From Hydrogenophaga sp. (GTDB lineage: Bacteria > Pseudomonadota > Gammaproteobacteria > Burkholderiales > Burkholderiaceae_C): 64,000 nt of DNA. The stretch spans positions 62,001-126,000 of the forward strand of contig NZ_JAUCZF010000003.1 in assembly GCF_030373245.1 (NCBI RefSeq), given 5' to 3'. A model generated the notes under the pieces. It ran no database searches. It was given only the letters and a program-made list of their open reading frames with translations, and was not told where the DNA came from. The position numbers and the translations under genes are program-made. This document shows, piece after piece, positions 8,775 through 17,280 of the stretch (its first letter is position 1; each line of letters begins with the position of its first letter).

Positions 8775-9944
8775 TCAGGTTCGCGGCGATGGCGCAGGTG
8801 AAGGCATGCGCCGCGCGAGATGCGAACCGACTCCCACCACCACCCCCACCGCCCAAAACACCCCGGCCACGCCGATCACGACGCCAGCAGAGCCAAACAG
8901 CAGCGGCATCACCACGCTGGAGCCGTTGATCGCCAGCGCGCGCAGGCCCAGCGCCTCGCCGTGACGGTGTCTGGGCGTGATCTGGTGCAGCGTGCTCATG
9001 ATCATCGGCTGTACCGAGCCTAGCGCCACGCCCAGCAAGATGGACAACAAACCCATCGCCCAGGGGGCGTGCACCAGCGGGTAGAGCGCAAACAGCAGCG
9101 CGGTCGCCACCATGGCTGAGGCGATCACCGACGACTCGCGAAGGTGCATGGCCACCCGAGGCATGAGCAGGCGAATCGCAGTGGCAGCGAGCGCAAATCC
9201 GCCTAGGATGGCGCCAATGGCCGAAGCGCTCAACCCCCGCTCGTGACCCAGCACCGGCACCAGGAAGGTGTGCACGTCCCAGCACGACGACAGTATCCAG
9301 TTGATGATCATGAGCCGGCGCAGATCGGGCTGACGCAAAAGGTTCCAGGCCGACCCGCTGCTGCCCGGCGCCTCGCTGTGTTGAGCTGGCACCTCGGTGA
9401 GCTGGCGCGCCCAGAACCAGGCCAGCGAAGGCAACAAGGCCAGCAGCAGGTAGGCCGCGCGAAAGCCCGAGGCGTCGATCAGCAGGCCCGCCAGAAACGG
9501 CCCGACGAAGTTGGAGATGGACGGGCCGATCGCCAGCCAGCTGAACACCTGCTTGAGTTGGGTGCCGTCGTGGGCGAGCTTGCCGGCGTGGCGCTGGACA
9601 GCCGTCATGGTCAGACAGGAGGCAGCGCCGCTGGTGAGCGCGGTCACGCACAGCACACCAAACACCGGCCAGGCCAGTGCCAGCAGGGCGCCGAAGGTTG
9701 CGACCCCGATCGCCAGCTGCAGCGGGCGGCGGATGCCGCGGCGGTCAGCCAGCCGCCCCGCGGGCAGCGCCAGGATCACCTGCGCCAGCGCAAAAAGCGC
9801 CAGCAGCATGCCCACCGCCGCTGCGCTGTGGCCCTCGCGCAGCGCCATCAGCGGCGCGGCCATGCGAAAGCCTGTCATGCAGGCGTGCAGGCAGACCTGC
9901 GCAGCGATCAGCCGCGCCAGCTCAGTGCGTGGCAGCGCGCTCAA
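8775..9944 (-). CDS. Major facilitator superfamily transporter
   Basis: This 389-residue protein has about twelve hydrophobic segments and the MFS loop 2-3 motif GRLADRRGIRRP at residues 63-74, with a second-half counterpart near PRVAMHLRESS. It is probably an inner-membrane secondary transporter, either a drug-efflux-type or a metabolite exporter. The substrate cannot be told from sequence. The predicted start is TTG at 9944, overlapping the rmuC stop (TTGA). The first hydrophobic helix begins about ten residues in, which supports that start over internal ATGs. Confidence 0.8.
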   Translation of the reverse strand: MSALPRTELARLIAAQVCLHACMTGFRMAAPLMALREGHSAAAVGMLLALFALAQVILALPAGRLADRRGIRRPLQLAIGVATFGALLALAWPVFGVLCVTALTSGAASCLTMTAVQRHAGKLAHDGTQLKQVFSWLAIGPSISNFVGPFLAGLLIDASGFRAAYLLLALLPSLAWFWARQLTEVPAQHSEAPGSSGSAWNLLRQPDLRRLMIINWILSSCWDVHTFLVPVLGHERGLSASAIGAILGGFALAATAIRLLMPRVAMHLRESSVIASAMVATALLFALYPLVHAPWAMGLLSILLGVALGSVQPMIMSTLHQITPRHRHGEALGLRALAINGSSVVMPLLFGSAGVVIGVAGVFWAVGVVVGVGSHLARRMPSPAPSPRT

Positions 9945-11461
9945 GCGTCACCGACGGCGGGATCTTGATCGCTCGGGTCCAGCGGCAGCAAGGCGCTGGC
10001 CTGGTCTTGCGGCAGGGCTTCTACCGTCTTGAGCGCGCGCCCCATGGCGCGGCTGCGGGTTTCAGCCGCGTCGATGGTGTTGAGCACCGTCTGGGTCTGG
10101 TTCTTCACCCGGGCCAGCACATCGCCGAACTTGCCGAACTCGGTCTTCACCGCGCCCAGCACCTGCCAGACCTCGCTGCTGCGTTTCTCCAGCGCCAGCG
10201 TACGAAAGCCCATCTGCAACGAGTTGAGCATGGCCATGAGCGTGGTCGGCCCGGCAAGCGTGACGCGGTGCTCTCGCTGCAACACCTCCATCAGACCGGG
10301 GCGGCGCAGCACCTCGGCGTACAAACCTTCGGTGGGCAGGAAGAGGATGGCGAAGTCGGTGGTGTGCGGCGGCTCGAGGTACTTCTCGGCCATGCTTTTG
10401 GCTTCGAGCCGGATGCGCTGCTCCAGGCCGCGAGCAGCCAGCTCGGCGCCCTCCACGTCGGCGCGCTGCTGCGAATCGAGCAGGCGTTCGTAGTCTTCGT
10501 TTGGGAACTTGGCGTCGATCGGCAGCCAGCACGGCGCGCCGTCGTCACCCCGGCCCGGCAGCTTGATCGCAAAGTCCACCACATTGCGGCTGCCAGGTTT
10601 GGTGGCGACCTGGGTCGCATACTGGTCGGGCGCGAACACCTGCTCCAGCAAGGCACCAAGCTGGGCCTCGCCAAACATACCGCGGGTCTTTACGTTGGTC
10701 AGAAGGTGCTTCAAATCACCCACACCCTGCGCTAGGGTCTGCATCTCGCCCAGACCCTTGTGCACCTGTTCCAGGCGGTCGGCCACCTGTTTGAAACTCT
10801 CGCCCAGGCGTGCCTGCAGCGTGCTCTGGAGCTTTTCGTCCACCGTGGCGCGCATCTCGTCGAGCTTGGCGGCATTGCTCTGCTGCAGCTGGGCAAGCTG
10901 GGCGTCCAGCGTGGTGCGCACCTCGGCGAGGCGGCGCGCATTGCTTTCGCTCATGTCCTGCAGCTGGCGCACCAGGGTGTCGGACAGCGTGGTGCGCAGC
11001 TGCACCAGTTGCTGGGCAAACGCGTCGATCTGCGCGTTCTGCGTGCGCGTGGCCTCGGCCGCCTGCTGGCCCATGCCCAGGCTGATCGCCTGCAGCTGCT
11101 GGGTCAAGGTATCGCCGAGCGTGCCGCGCAGCTGCAGCAGCTGCTGGGAAAACGCATCGAGCTGTGTGTTCTGCGTGCGCGCGGCTTCGGCACTCTGACG
11201 CGACACCGCCTCCTGAAAGCCACCAAGCGTCTGCTGGATCTCCTGGCGGGCGACGCGCGCGTTGTCACCGATTTCACGCCGCAGCTCGCCCTCCACATGC
11301 TCGACCCGCTGCCCGATCTGCTGGTTCTGGCTTTGCAGCAGCTGGCGGTGCGCCAGCTCGTCGGCGCCGGGCTGGCGTGGCCGCAGAAGCAGCCACAGCG
11401 CCAGCAGCAGGTTGAGCGCGACGCCGACCAGCAGGGCCCAGATCAGCGTCTCGGTGGTCAT
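9941..11461 (-). CDS. rmuC: RmuC family DNA recombination-limiting protein
   Basis: This 506-residue protein has an N-terminal membrane anchor (about residues 5-27), a long coiled-coil region rich in Gln, Glu and Ala (about 40-250), then the RmuC nuclease-like domain with LPGRGDDGAPCWLPIDAKFPNEDYERLL. RmuC limits inversions at short inverted repeats and is thought to act as a structure-specific nuclease. The coiled coil contains repeats of an LRGTLGDTLTQQLQ / LRTTLSDTLVRQLQ type, evidence of internal duplication. Its ATG overlaps the dehydrogenase stop (ATGA), so it is probably cotranscribed with the gene upstream. Confidence 0.93.
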   Translation of the reverse strand: MTTETLIWALLVGVALNLLLALWLLLRPRQPGADELAHRQLLQSQNQQIGQRVEHVEGELRREIGDNARVARQEIQQTLGGFQEAVSRQSAEAARTQNTQLDAFSQQLLQLRGTLGDTLTQQLQAISLGMGQQAAEATRTQNAQIDAFAQQLVQLRTTLSDTLVRQLQDMSESNARRLAEVRTTLDAQLAQLQQSNAAKLDEMRATVDEKLQSTLQARLGESFKQVADRLEQVHKGLGEMQTLAQGVGDLKHLLTNVKTRGMFGEAQLGALLEQVFAPDQYATQVATKPGSRNVVDFAIKLPGRGDDGAPCWLPIDAKFPNEDYERLLDSQQRADVEGAELAARGLEQRIRLEAKSMAEKYLEPPHTTDFAILFLPTEGLYAEVLRRPGLMEVLQREHRVTLAGPTTLMAMLNSLQMGFRTLALEKRSSEVWQVLGAVKTEFGKFGDVLARVKNQTQTVLNTIDAAETRSRAMGRALKTVEALPQDQASALLPLDPSDQDPAVGDA

Positions 11462-12444
11462 GCCCGGATCACTTCCGGATTCAGTGGCGTGAGCGCTTGG
11501 CCTTGGGTCAGGTAGGCGATCACGTTGTCGGCCGCGAGCTGTGCCATGGCCCGGCGCGTGGCCAGGGTGGCGCTGGCGATGTGGGGCGTGAGCACCACGT
11601 TGGGCACGGTGAGCAGGTCAGGATGCACCTTGGGCTCGCCCTCGAACACGTCCAGGCCGGCGGCCGCGATGCGGCGCTCGCGCAAGGCAGCGGCCAGGGC
11701 CGCGTCGTCCACGATGCCGCCGCGTGCGATGTTGACCAGCGTGGCCGTGGGCTTCATGCGCGCGATTTCAGCTGCACCGATGGCGTGGTGCGATTCAGCG
11801 CTGTAGGGCAGCACCAGGATCAGGTGATCGGCCTGCTGCAGCAGCTGGTCTTTGCTCACGTAGCTTGCGCGCAGATCGGCTTCGATGGCAGCGTCCAGCC
11901 GCGAGCGATTGTGGTAAATCACCTTCATACCAAAGCCGTGCGCGCCGCGTCGGGCAATGGCCTGGCCGATGCGGCCCATGCCCAGGATGCCCAGCGTGCT
12001 GCCGTGCACATCGGCGCCGGCGAACATGTCCAGCGCCCACTTGTTCCACTTCCCCGCGCGCAGAAAATGTTCGCTCTCGGTCAGGCGGCGGGCCGTGGCC
12101 ATGATGAGGGCGAAGCCGAAGTCTGCCGTGGTCTCGGTGAGCACGTCGGGCGTGTTGGTGCCGAGCACGCCGGCGGCCGTCATCGCCGGCACGTCGAAGT
12201 TGTTGAACCCGACCGCGATGTTGGCCGCCACCCTGAGCCCAGGACAGGCCGCCAGGAGGGCCGCATCGACCCGCTCGCTGCCGGTGGTGAGCACACCCAC
12301 CTTGCCCTGCAGACGCTGCGCCAGCTGTTCGGGGGTGAGCGCCACGTCGTCGTCATTGGTGTCGACCTCGAAGTGCTCGCGCAAAGAGGCAATGACTTCC
12401 GGAAAGATGGCGCGTGCGACCAGGATGGAGGGGCGTGGATTCAT
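11458..12444 (-). CDS. D-2-hydroxyacid dehydrogenase (glyoxylate/hydroxypyruvate or 2-ketogluconate reductase type)
   Basis: This 328-residue NAD(P)-dependent dehydrogenase has the Rossmann motif GILGMGRIG (residues 152-160) and the catalytic triad of the family: Arg241 in NIARGG, Glu270 in DVFEGEP and His288 in LTPHIAS. It reduces 2-oxoacids such as glyoxylate, hydroxypyruvate or 2-ketogluconate to D-2-hydroxyacids in the cytoplasm. The GhrB-like subgroup is the best guess; the exact substrate is uncertain. It is the first gene of a run with rmuC and the MFS transporter, joined by four-base overlaps. Confidence 0.88.
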   Translation of the reverse strand: MNPRPSILVARAIFPEVIASLREHFEVDTNDDDVALTPEQLAQRLQGKVGVLTTGSERVDAALLAACPGLRVAANIAVGFNNFDVPAMTAAGVLGTNTPDVLTETTADFGFALIMATARRLTESEHFLRAGKWNKWALDMFAGADVHGSTLGILGMGRIGQAIARRGAHGFGMKVIYHNRSRLDAAIEADLRASYVSKDQLLQQADHLILVLPYSAESHHAIGAAEIARMKPTATLVNIARGGIVDDAALAAALRERRIAAAGLDVFEGEPKVHPDLLTVPNVVLTPHIASATLATRRAMAQLAADNVIAYLTQGQALTPLNPEVIRA

Positions 12445-12602
12445 GTCAGGCTCCGAATTGCAGCGTTAAGAGAAAGTAGCCGTTGAGGATCGCGCATCCA
12501 GCCTCGGTACAGAGCGTGGAACCGGCAGCACCGGGACGCTGGCTTGCCCACTTGAGGGTCGAGGACCGCGGCTGCAAGTTTGCCTGTGCCGAACTGGACG
12601 GG

Positions 12603-12633
12603 ACGAAGCGGCACGGCTTCTTGGCCGCTTCGT
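12603..12633. repeat. Perfect 10-bp inverted repeat downstream of the FKBP gene
   Basis: ACGAAGCGGC (12603-12612) and GCCGCTTCGT (12624-12633) form a 10-bp stem with an 11-nt loop. It lies between the FKBP stop (12671) and the dehydrogenase start (12444). No U-run follows on either strand, so it is not a classical intrinsic terminator. It may be a 3'-end stabiliser or part of a Rho-dependent end. Confidence 0.6.
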
Positions 12634-12670
12634 GCCCTTCAAAGGAAGCGAGGCGTCGCCGCGAGATACC

Positions 12671-13018
12671 TCAGACGGCCAGCAGATCAACCTCGAACAG
12701 CAGCGTCGCGTTGGGCGGAATCACGCCTCCCGCGCCACGCGCGCCATAACCCAGCGCTGCCGGGATGACCAGGCGGCGTGTGCCACCCACAGCCATGCCT
12801 TGTACGCCCTCGTCCCAGCCCTTGATGACGTGGCCAGCGCCCAGCGGGAATTCAAACGGCTGGCCGCGGTCCTTGCTGGAATCGAACTTGGCGCCCTGCA
12901 CGCCATCGTTGTAGAGCCAGCCGGTGTAGTGCACCTGCACCGGGCGACCGGCCTGGGCGACCTCGCCGTTACCCACGGTGGTGTCTTCGTATTGCAGGCC
13001 GCTGGGGGTCGTGATCAT
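12671..13018 (-). CDS. FKBP-type peptidyl-prolyl cis-trans isomerase
   Basis: This 115-residue single-domain FKBP is of the short soluble type. It contains VQVHYTGWLYNDG, FDSSKDRGQPFEFPLG, VIKGWDEGVQGM and LGYGARGAGGVIPPNATLLFEV, which together make up the conserved FK506-binding pocket. There is no signal peptide, so it is expected in the cytoplasm, catalysing proline isomerisation during folding. The ATG at 13018 follows a GAGGA ribosome site. It is separated from its neighbours and could be transcribed alone. Confidence 0.95.
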   Translation of the reverse strand: MITTPSGLQYEDTTVGNGEVAQAGRPVQVHYTGWLYNDGVQGAKFDSSKDRGQPFEFPLGAGHVIKGWDEGVQGMAVGGTRRLVIPAALGYGARGAGGVIPPNATLLFEVDLLAV

Positions 13019-13063
13019 GGTGGAGTCCTCGAGTTGAGTTGTTGAAAGAATGCGTTGGAAGGA

Positions 13064-13789
13064 TTATTCCAGCCACTGGGTGAAGCTGGCCACAGGCTCG
13101 CGCGGCGTGTGAAAACCGTTGACCTTTTCGTCGGGGTCAGCAAAGCCCAGCGCCATGCCGCAGACCAGCATCTCGCTGTCGCTGGCGTCGATGTGCGGCA
13201 GGATGATCTTGGCAAAACCGTTCCAGGCCGCCTGCGGGCAGGTGTGCAGGCCATGGCCGCGCGCGGCGATCATGAGGTTTTCCAGGAACATCCCATAGTC
13301 CACCAGCGAGCCACGGCCCATCACCTTGTCCAGCGTGAACATCAGCCCCACCGGCGCGTCGAAAAATCGGAAATTGCGCTGGTGCTGGGCATGCATCTTG
13401 TCCTTGTCGCCCTTGGTGATGCCGAGCAGGCCGTAAAGGCTCCAGCCGTTTTCACGCCGCCGGTCGATGTAGGGGCTGACCCATTGCTCGGGGTAGTAGT
13501 CGTATTCCTCGCGGTATTGCGCCGCCAGAGAGGGGTCCGCGCGCAGGGCATCGTGGGCGGCACACACTTTGTCCACCAAGGCGTTGCGGCTGGCACCCTG
13601 CAGCACGTAGACCTTCCACGGCTGGGTGTTGGTGCCCGAGGGTGCTCGGCTGGCGAGCGTGAGCAGGTGCTCGATGGTGGCGCGTGGCACCGGCTTGGGC
13701 AGAAAGGCGCGCGCCGACATGCGGGTGCTGATGGCAGCGTCGACACTGGCGGCGTCGATGACGGGCAGCGTGGTGGGGTTTTGGCTCAC
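13064..13789 (-). CDS. Nitroreductase family FMN-dependent oxidoreductase
   Basis: This 241-residue protein has the nitroreductase fold signatures: [15 protein letters not shown] at the N-terminus, [17 protein letters not shown] for FMN binding, and [15 protein letters not shown] near the C-terminus. Such enzymes reduce nitroaromatics, quinones or flavins using NAD(P)H. The physiological substrate is not evident. It starts with GTG, overlapping the stop of the upstream thioesterase gene (GTGA), so the two are probably translated together. Confidence 0.9.
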   Translation of the reverse strand: MSQNPTTLPVIDAASVDAAISTRMSARAFLPKPVPRATIEHLLTLASRAPSGTNTQPWKVYVLQGASRNALVDKVCAAHDALRADPSLAAQYREEYDYYPEQWVSPYIDRRRENGWSLYGLLGITKGDKDKMHAQHQRNFRFFDAPVGLMFTLDKVMGRGSLVDYGMFLENLMIAARGHGLHTCPQAAWNGFAKIILPHIDASDSEMLVCGMALGFADPDEKVNGFHTPREPVASFTQWLE

Positions 13790-14235
13790 AGCAGTTTCTC
13801 CAGGGAGTTTTTCAAAGTCTCGGGTAATGGCACCGGGCGCTGGGTCACGCGATCAACATAGACGTGAACAAAATGACCGCAGGCGGCCGCGGTTTCGTGG
13901 CCTTCGGCGAACAGCCCCACCTCGTAGCGAACACTGGAACTGCCCAGCTGAGCGACGCGCAGGCCGGCCTGTACGGTTTGCGGAAAGGCCAGCGGCGCGA
14001 AGTAATTGCATTGGGTCTCGACCACAAAGCCGATCACCGCGCCCTGGTGGATGTCCAGCGCTCCCTTCTCGATCAGGTGGGCGTTGACCGCGGTGTCAAA
14101 CCAGCTGTAGTAGACGACGTTGTTGACGTGGCCATACACGTCGTTGTCCATCCACCGCGTACCGATGTCGCGAAAGACGCGGTAGTGGCTGCGGGGGCGG
14201 GCTTGCGGGCGCCCCGCCGGAGAATCGTTGCTCAT
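13786..14235 (-). CDS. Acyl-CoA thioesterase, 4HBT/YbgC-like hotdog protein
   Basis: This 149-residue hotdog-fold protein has the active-site segment [20 protein letters not shown] at residues 30-49, where the Asp of the DxxGHVNN motif is the usual catalytic residue of YbgC/4-hydroxybenzoyl-CoA thioesterases. It probably hydrolyses short acyl-CoA thioesters. The frame is open to 14301, but that longer version would overlap the upstream hydrolase. The ATG at 14235 leaves a 23-bp gap and starts the conserved region appropriately. Confidence 0.87.
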   Translation of the reverse strand: MSNDSPAGRPQARPRSHYRVFRDIGTRWMDNDVYGHVNNVVYYSWFDTAVNAHLIEKGALDIHQGAVIGFVVETQCNYFAPLAFPQTVQAGLRVAQLGSSSVRYEVGLFAEGHETAAACGHFVHVYVDRVTQRPVPLPETLKNSLEKLL

Positions 14236-14258
14236 GGCCGAAGATTGTGCCAGCCGCC

Positions 14259-15218
14259 TCAGCGGGTGCCTGTCGCCAAGCCGCCTGCCCAGCGCTGCCA
14301 CCGCGCGTGGTACTCAAGCGCCACGGCGTAGGTGTTGATCTGCACCTGCACCGTGGCTTCGAGGTCGGTACCGTAGCCACCAGCCATGCAGAACACCAGC
14401 GGCACGCGCCGCTGCCAGGCCCAGTCCATCACGCGCCGGTCACGGGCCTCCAGGCCGTCGAAACTGATCTTCAGACGCCCCAGCCGGTCGCCTTCGTGCG
14501 GATCGGCCCCGGCAAGGTAGATCACCATCCCGGGATCAAAGCGCCGCTCCAGCTCCTCAATCGCGCGCTCCAGCGCGTCCAGGTATTCGATGTCGCCGCA
14601 GCCGTCGGGCAGCTCCACGTCCAGATCGCTGGGCTCCTTGCGGAATGGAAAGTTGCGCGCGCCGTGCAGCGACAGGGTGAACACCGACGCATCGTTGACG
14701 AAGATGCGCGCGGTGCCATTGCCTTGGTGCACATCAAGGTCAATGATGGCCACACGCAACAGGCCGGCCGCACGGTGTTGACGCGCGTGCTCGGCCTGCA
14801 GCAGACGGGTCGTCACTGCCGCGTCGTTGAACACGCAAAAGCCGCTGCCCTTGTCGGCGTAGGCGTGGTGGGTGCCCCCGGCCAGGTTGGCGGCCAGGCC
14901 TTCGCCAGCCATCGCACGACGACCCGCCAACACCGTGGCACCGACCGACCGGCGAGCCCGCTCGGCCATGGCCGGACTCCAGGGAAATCCGATTTCGCGC
15001 TGCGCAGCGGTGCTTAGAGTGCCCTCGGCCACGGCGCGGATGTAGTCCGGCGTATGCACCAGCGCCAACTCGCCGTCGGTCGCCGGCAGAGCCTCCTGCA
15101 GGCTCACGCCGGGCAGTTCGGCCGCCAGTCGCTGGCGCAAGCGGCCGTACTTGGCCATGGGGAAGCGATGTCCCGTGGGCAGAGGCAGGACGAAATGATC
15201 GGCGTAGTAAGCGTGCAC
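14259..15218 (-). CDS. Histone deacetylase-like zinc amidohydrolase
   Basis: This 319-residue protein is of the arginase/deacetylase superfamily (class II HDAC, AcuC or acetylpolyamine deacetylase type). Zinc and catalytic residues are visible: GGTHHAY (His117, His118), [12 protein letters not shown] (Asp160, Asp162, His164) and [11 protein letters not shown]. Bacterial relatives deacetylate small amines or lysine side chains, and the true substrate is unknown. The start is GTG at 15218. It heads a three-gene minus-strand run with the thioesterase and nitroreductase. Confidence 0.88.
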   Translation of the reverse strand: MHAYYADHFVLPLPTGHRFPMAKYGRLRQRLAAELPGVSLQEALPATDGELALVHTPDYIRAVAEGTLSTAAQREIGFPWSPAMAERARRSVGATVLAGRRAMAGEGLAANLAGGTHHAYADKGSGFCVFNDAAVTTRLLQAEHARQHRAAGLLRVAIIDLDVHQGNGTARIFVNDASVFTLSLHGARNFPFRKEPSDLDVELPDGCGDIEYLDALERAIEELERRFDPGMVIYLAGADPHEGDRLGRLKISFDGLEARDRRVMDWAWQRRVPLVFCMAGGYGTDLEATVQVQINTYAVALEYHARWQRWAGGLATGTR

Positions 15219-15307
15219 AAGCGAGATGGCGTAACGGGCTGCCCCGATTGTGGCGGCGCCATGAAAACCGGCGGGCAGACCCGGTGTTTAGAAGACCCCG
15301 CCTAGAA

Positions 15308-15323
15308 TGTTGCGTCGCAGCAA
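15308..15323. promoter_or_regulatory. Upstream copy of a TGC-rich repeat flanking the phasin promoter
   Basis: TGTTGCGTCGCAGCAA matches the sequence at 15367-15382 in 13 of 16 positions. It lies 7 bp upstream of the -35 element of the phasin promoter. Its partly palindromic TTGC...GCAA form recalls the TGC-rich operators described for PhaR, the polyhydroxyalkanoate-responsive repressor of phasin genes. That assignment is inference. Confidence 0.5.
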
Positions 15324-15330
15324 AAAAGCC

Positions 15331-15358
15331 TTGCAAAGCCACGGGTAATCCCTATAAT
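15331..15358 (+). promoter_or_regulatory. Sigma-70 promoter of the phasin gene
   Basis: The -35 box is TTGCAA (15331-15336, 4 of 6 consensus bases) and the -10 box is a perfect TATAAT (15353-15358), with a 16-bp spacer. Transcription would start near 15365, giving a leader of about 120 nt before the phasin ATG. Confidence 0.7.
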
Positions 15359-15366
15359 TTGAGGTA

Positions 15367-15382
15367 TGTTGCAGTGCAGCAA
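15367..15382. promoter_or_regulatory. Downstream copy of the TGC-rich repeat at the phasin transcription start
   Basis: TGTTGCAGTGCAGCAA sits at about +2 to +17 relative to the predicted start. A protein bound here would block promoter clearance. Together with the copy at 15308-15323, 59 bp away, it brackets the core promoter. Confidence 0.5.
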
Positions 15383-15484
15383 AGCGAACGAGAACAACAG
15401 CGTCGAGACAGCGCGGGTTCGGGAGCAGCCCTCAACTAGGTTCTTTTTTACCTCGTCTGACCTTTCAATAATTGGAGTACCACC

Positions 15485-16027
15485 ATGCTGACCGCTGAAC
15501 AAATCGTCGCCGCCCAGAAAGCCAACATCGAGACCATTTTTGGCCTGACCCAGAAAGCCTTTGAAGGCGTCGAAAAGCTGGTTGACCTCAACGTGCAAGC
15601 CACCAAGGCCGCCATGTCCGAGTCCGCCAACAACGCCCAGGCCATGCTCAGCGTGAAAGACGCTCAGGAACTGCTGACCCTGCAAGCCGCCCTGATGCAG
15701 CCCCTGGCCGAAAAGACCGTGGCCTACAGCCGTCACCTGTATGACATCGCCTCGGGCACCAGCGCCGAGTTCACCAAAGCCGCTGAAGCCCAATCGGCCG
15801 ACGCCCAGAAGAAATTCATGGCCGTCGTGGACAACGCCGCCAAGAACGCGCCCGCCGGTTCCGAAACCGCCGTGACCATGATGAAGAGCGCCGTATCGGC
15901 AGCCAACAACGCCATGGAATCGGTGCAAAAGGCCGTCAAGCAAGCCACCGAAATGGCCGAGTCCAACTTCAACACCGTGACCAGCCAGGCCACCAGCGCT
16001 GTCAAGGCTTCCGCTAAGAAGCGTTGA
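15485..16027 (+). CDS. phaP: Phasin (polyhydroxyalkanoate granule-associated protein)
   Basis: This 180-residue, Ala-, Lys- and Gln-rich, wholly helical protein is of the phasin_2/PhaP family and begins [20 protein letters not shown]. Phasins coat PHA granules, set granule size and number, and promote PHA storage. GGAG at 15474-15477, seven bases before the ATG, is the ribosome site. It has its own strong promoter and an intrinsic terminator, so it forms a monocistronic unit. Codon use is strongly biased, consistent with high expression. No PHA synthase gene is in the window. Confidence 0.92.
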   Translation: MLTAEQIVAAQKANIETIFGLTQKAFEGVEKLVDLNVQATKAAMSESANNAQAMLSVKDAQELLTLQAALMQPLAEKTVAYSRHLYDIASGTSAEFTKAAEAQSADAQKKFMAVVDNAAKNAPAGSETAVTMMKSAVSAANNAMESVQKAVKQATEMAESNFNTVTSQATSAVKASAKKR

Positions 16028-16032
16028 ATTGA

Positions 16033-16178
16033 AGCGGGATCGCCCCGCTCCAGACCGCTTTGCCGTTCGGCGGAGCGGTCACACTCAAAACATCGGTGAT
16101 CGACCACCTACTGGTTTGTCGATCACCTCAACCGGTTTCTCTGGTTGTCTCCTCGGGTCCTTTTCGACATCGGATGTC
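16033..16178 (+). repeat. Run of four stem-loops in the phasin 3' region
   Basis: Four hairpins follow the phasin stop: AGCGGG/CCCGCT (16033-16049); GACCGCT/AGCGGTC with an inner GCCG/CGGC (16053-16080); GGTGATCGAC/GTCGATCACC, ten perfect pairs (16095-16127); and GACAT/ATGTC (16066 plus 100, that is 16166-16178). They precede the intrinsic terminator. Such a structured 3' end could protect the transcript or release a small RNA. Confidence 0.65.
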
Positions 16179-16190
16179 ATCGGATCCCTT

Positions 16191-16221
16191 AAGCCCTCAC
16201 CGCAACGTGAGGGCTTTTTTT
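16191..16221 (+). terminator. Rho-independent terminator of the phasin gene
   Basis: AAGCCCTCAC (16191-16200) pairs with GTGAGGGCTT (16207-16216) around a 6-nt loop and runs into a T-tract ending at 16221. It ends plus-strand transcription 32 bp before the convergent patatin-family gene. Confidence 0.93.
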
Positions 16222-16252
16222 CGGCCCTACATTGGCAGGTCTGGCAACAGCG

Positions 16253-17185
16253 TCAGGGCTGGCGAAGCTTGGCCAGCTCTGCCTTGAGGCGCGGCATGGC
16301 CGCCTGCATGGCTGCGCGACCGGCCTCGATGGAGCGCTGACGCGAAGCAAAATCAGCGCTGCCCACCCCGCTGAGTGCCGGGCGCACCACCAGCTCGGCG
16401 CTGGCCAGCTCAAAGCGGTTGATGCTCTGGCCCATGATGGCGGTGGTCTGCAGCAGCAGCCCCAGCATGCCGCTGGCGTCGTTACCCTGCGGGTCCGCCG
16501 AGATGTCGACCGCCAGCACCACCTCAGCACCCATGGAGCGCGCCTGTCCCACCGGCACCGGAGCCACCAGGCCACCGTCGACATATTCGCGGCCTGCAAT
16601 CAGGACCGGCGCGAACACGCCGGGCACTGCACTGGAGGCGCGAACCGCCTGGGCGGCGTCGCCGCGGCGAAACAGCACGCCCTGCCCGCTGCCCAGATCG
16701 GTGGCCAACACACCCAGCGGCATGGCCATGTCTTGCAGCAGGCGTCCGCCCACAGCCTGTCGCACGTAACGCGCCAGCGCATCTCCGCGCAACATGCCTC
16801 GGCTGAGGATGGGGAGCATCCAGTCCGTGAGCGTGGCTTCGTCCATGCTGAGCGCGGCACGCTCCAGCGCCGCGGCGTCCATGCCGCTGGCGTACAGCGC
16901 CGCCACCAGGCTGCCAGCCGAAGTGCCCACCACAAGATCGGGGCGAATCCCATTGCGCTCCAGTTCCTGGATCACGCCGACATGGGCAAAACCACGTGCT
17001 GCGCCGCCTCCCAGCGCCAAGCCCAGTCGGGGTGGCCTGCGCACCGGCTCAACCAGCGGCGGGGTTGTCACCACGGGCGGAGCCATCGGGGGTGGTTCGG
17101 TCTGGGCGGGCAGCAGAGAGCAGCCCGAAAGCAGGACCAACAGTGCTCCGTTGATCCATATCAATATTTTTTTATTGAGAACCAT
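16253..17185 (-). CDS. Patatin-like phospholipase, predicted lipoprotein (RssA-like)
   Basis: From the ATG at 17185 this is a 310-residue protein with a lipoprotein signal peptide (MVLNKKILIWINGALLVLLSGC; lipobox LLSGC, Cys22), a Pro-rich linker, and a patatin domain. The domain shows GGGAARGFAHVG (oxyanion loop), GTSAGS (nucleophilic Ser) and DGGLVAPVPV (catalytic Asp). It is probably a lipid-acyl hydrolase tethered to the envelope. The frame is open to 17287, but the lipobox spacing decides for 17185 (an alternative ATG is at 17203). It is divergent from the iron-binding protein gene, and its coding start overlaps that gene's promoter. Confidence 0.87.
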   Translation of the reverse strand: MVLNKKILIWINGALLVLLSGCSLLPAQTEPPPMAPPVVTTPPLVEPVRRPPRLGLALGGGAARGFAHVGVIQELERNGIRPDLVVGTSAGSLVAALYASGMDAAALERAALSMDEATLTDWMLPILSRGMLRGDALARYVRQAVGGRLLQDMAMPLGVLATDLGSGQGVLFRRGDAAQAVRASSAVPGVFAPVLIAGREYVDGGLVAPVPVGQARSMGAEVVLAVDISADPQGNDASGMLGLLLQTTAIMGQSINRFELASAELVVRPALSGVGSADFASRQRSIEAGRAAMQAAMPRLKAELAKLRQP

Positions 17186-17205
17186 TCGTATTTCGGTTAT
17201 CATTA
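17175..17205 (+). promoter_or_regulatory. Promoter with overlapping Fur-like box upstream of the iron-binding protein
   Basis: TTGAGA (17175-17180) and TATCAT (17198-17203) are separated by exactly 17 bp, each matching 5 of 6 consensus bases. The same stretch resembles a Fur box: TGAGAACCATTCGTA at 17176-17190 (partial 7-1-7 dyad), then TTATCATTA at 17197-17205. A Fur-type repressor bound here would cover the whole promoter of an iron-uptake gene. Confidence 0.6.
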
Positions 17206-17280
17206 AATCCGTGCTTCGTTCAGCGATGCTTAGGCCCACACAGGCCCTAAGCCACCCAGTTTTTAAACCTGAGAGCCACC

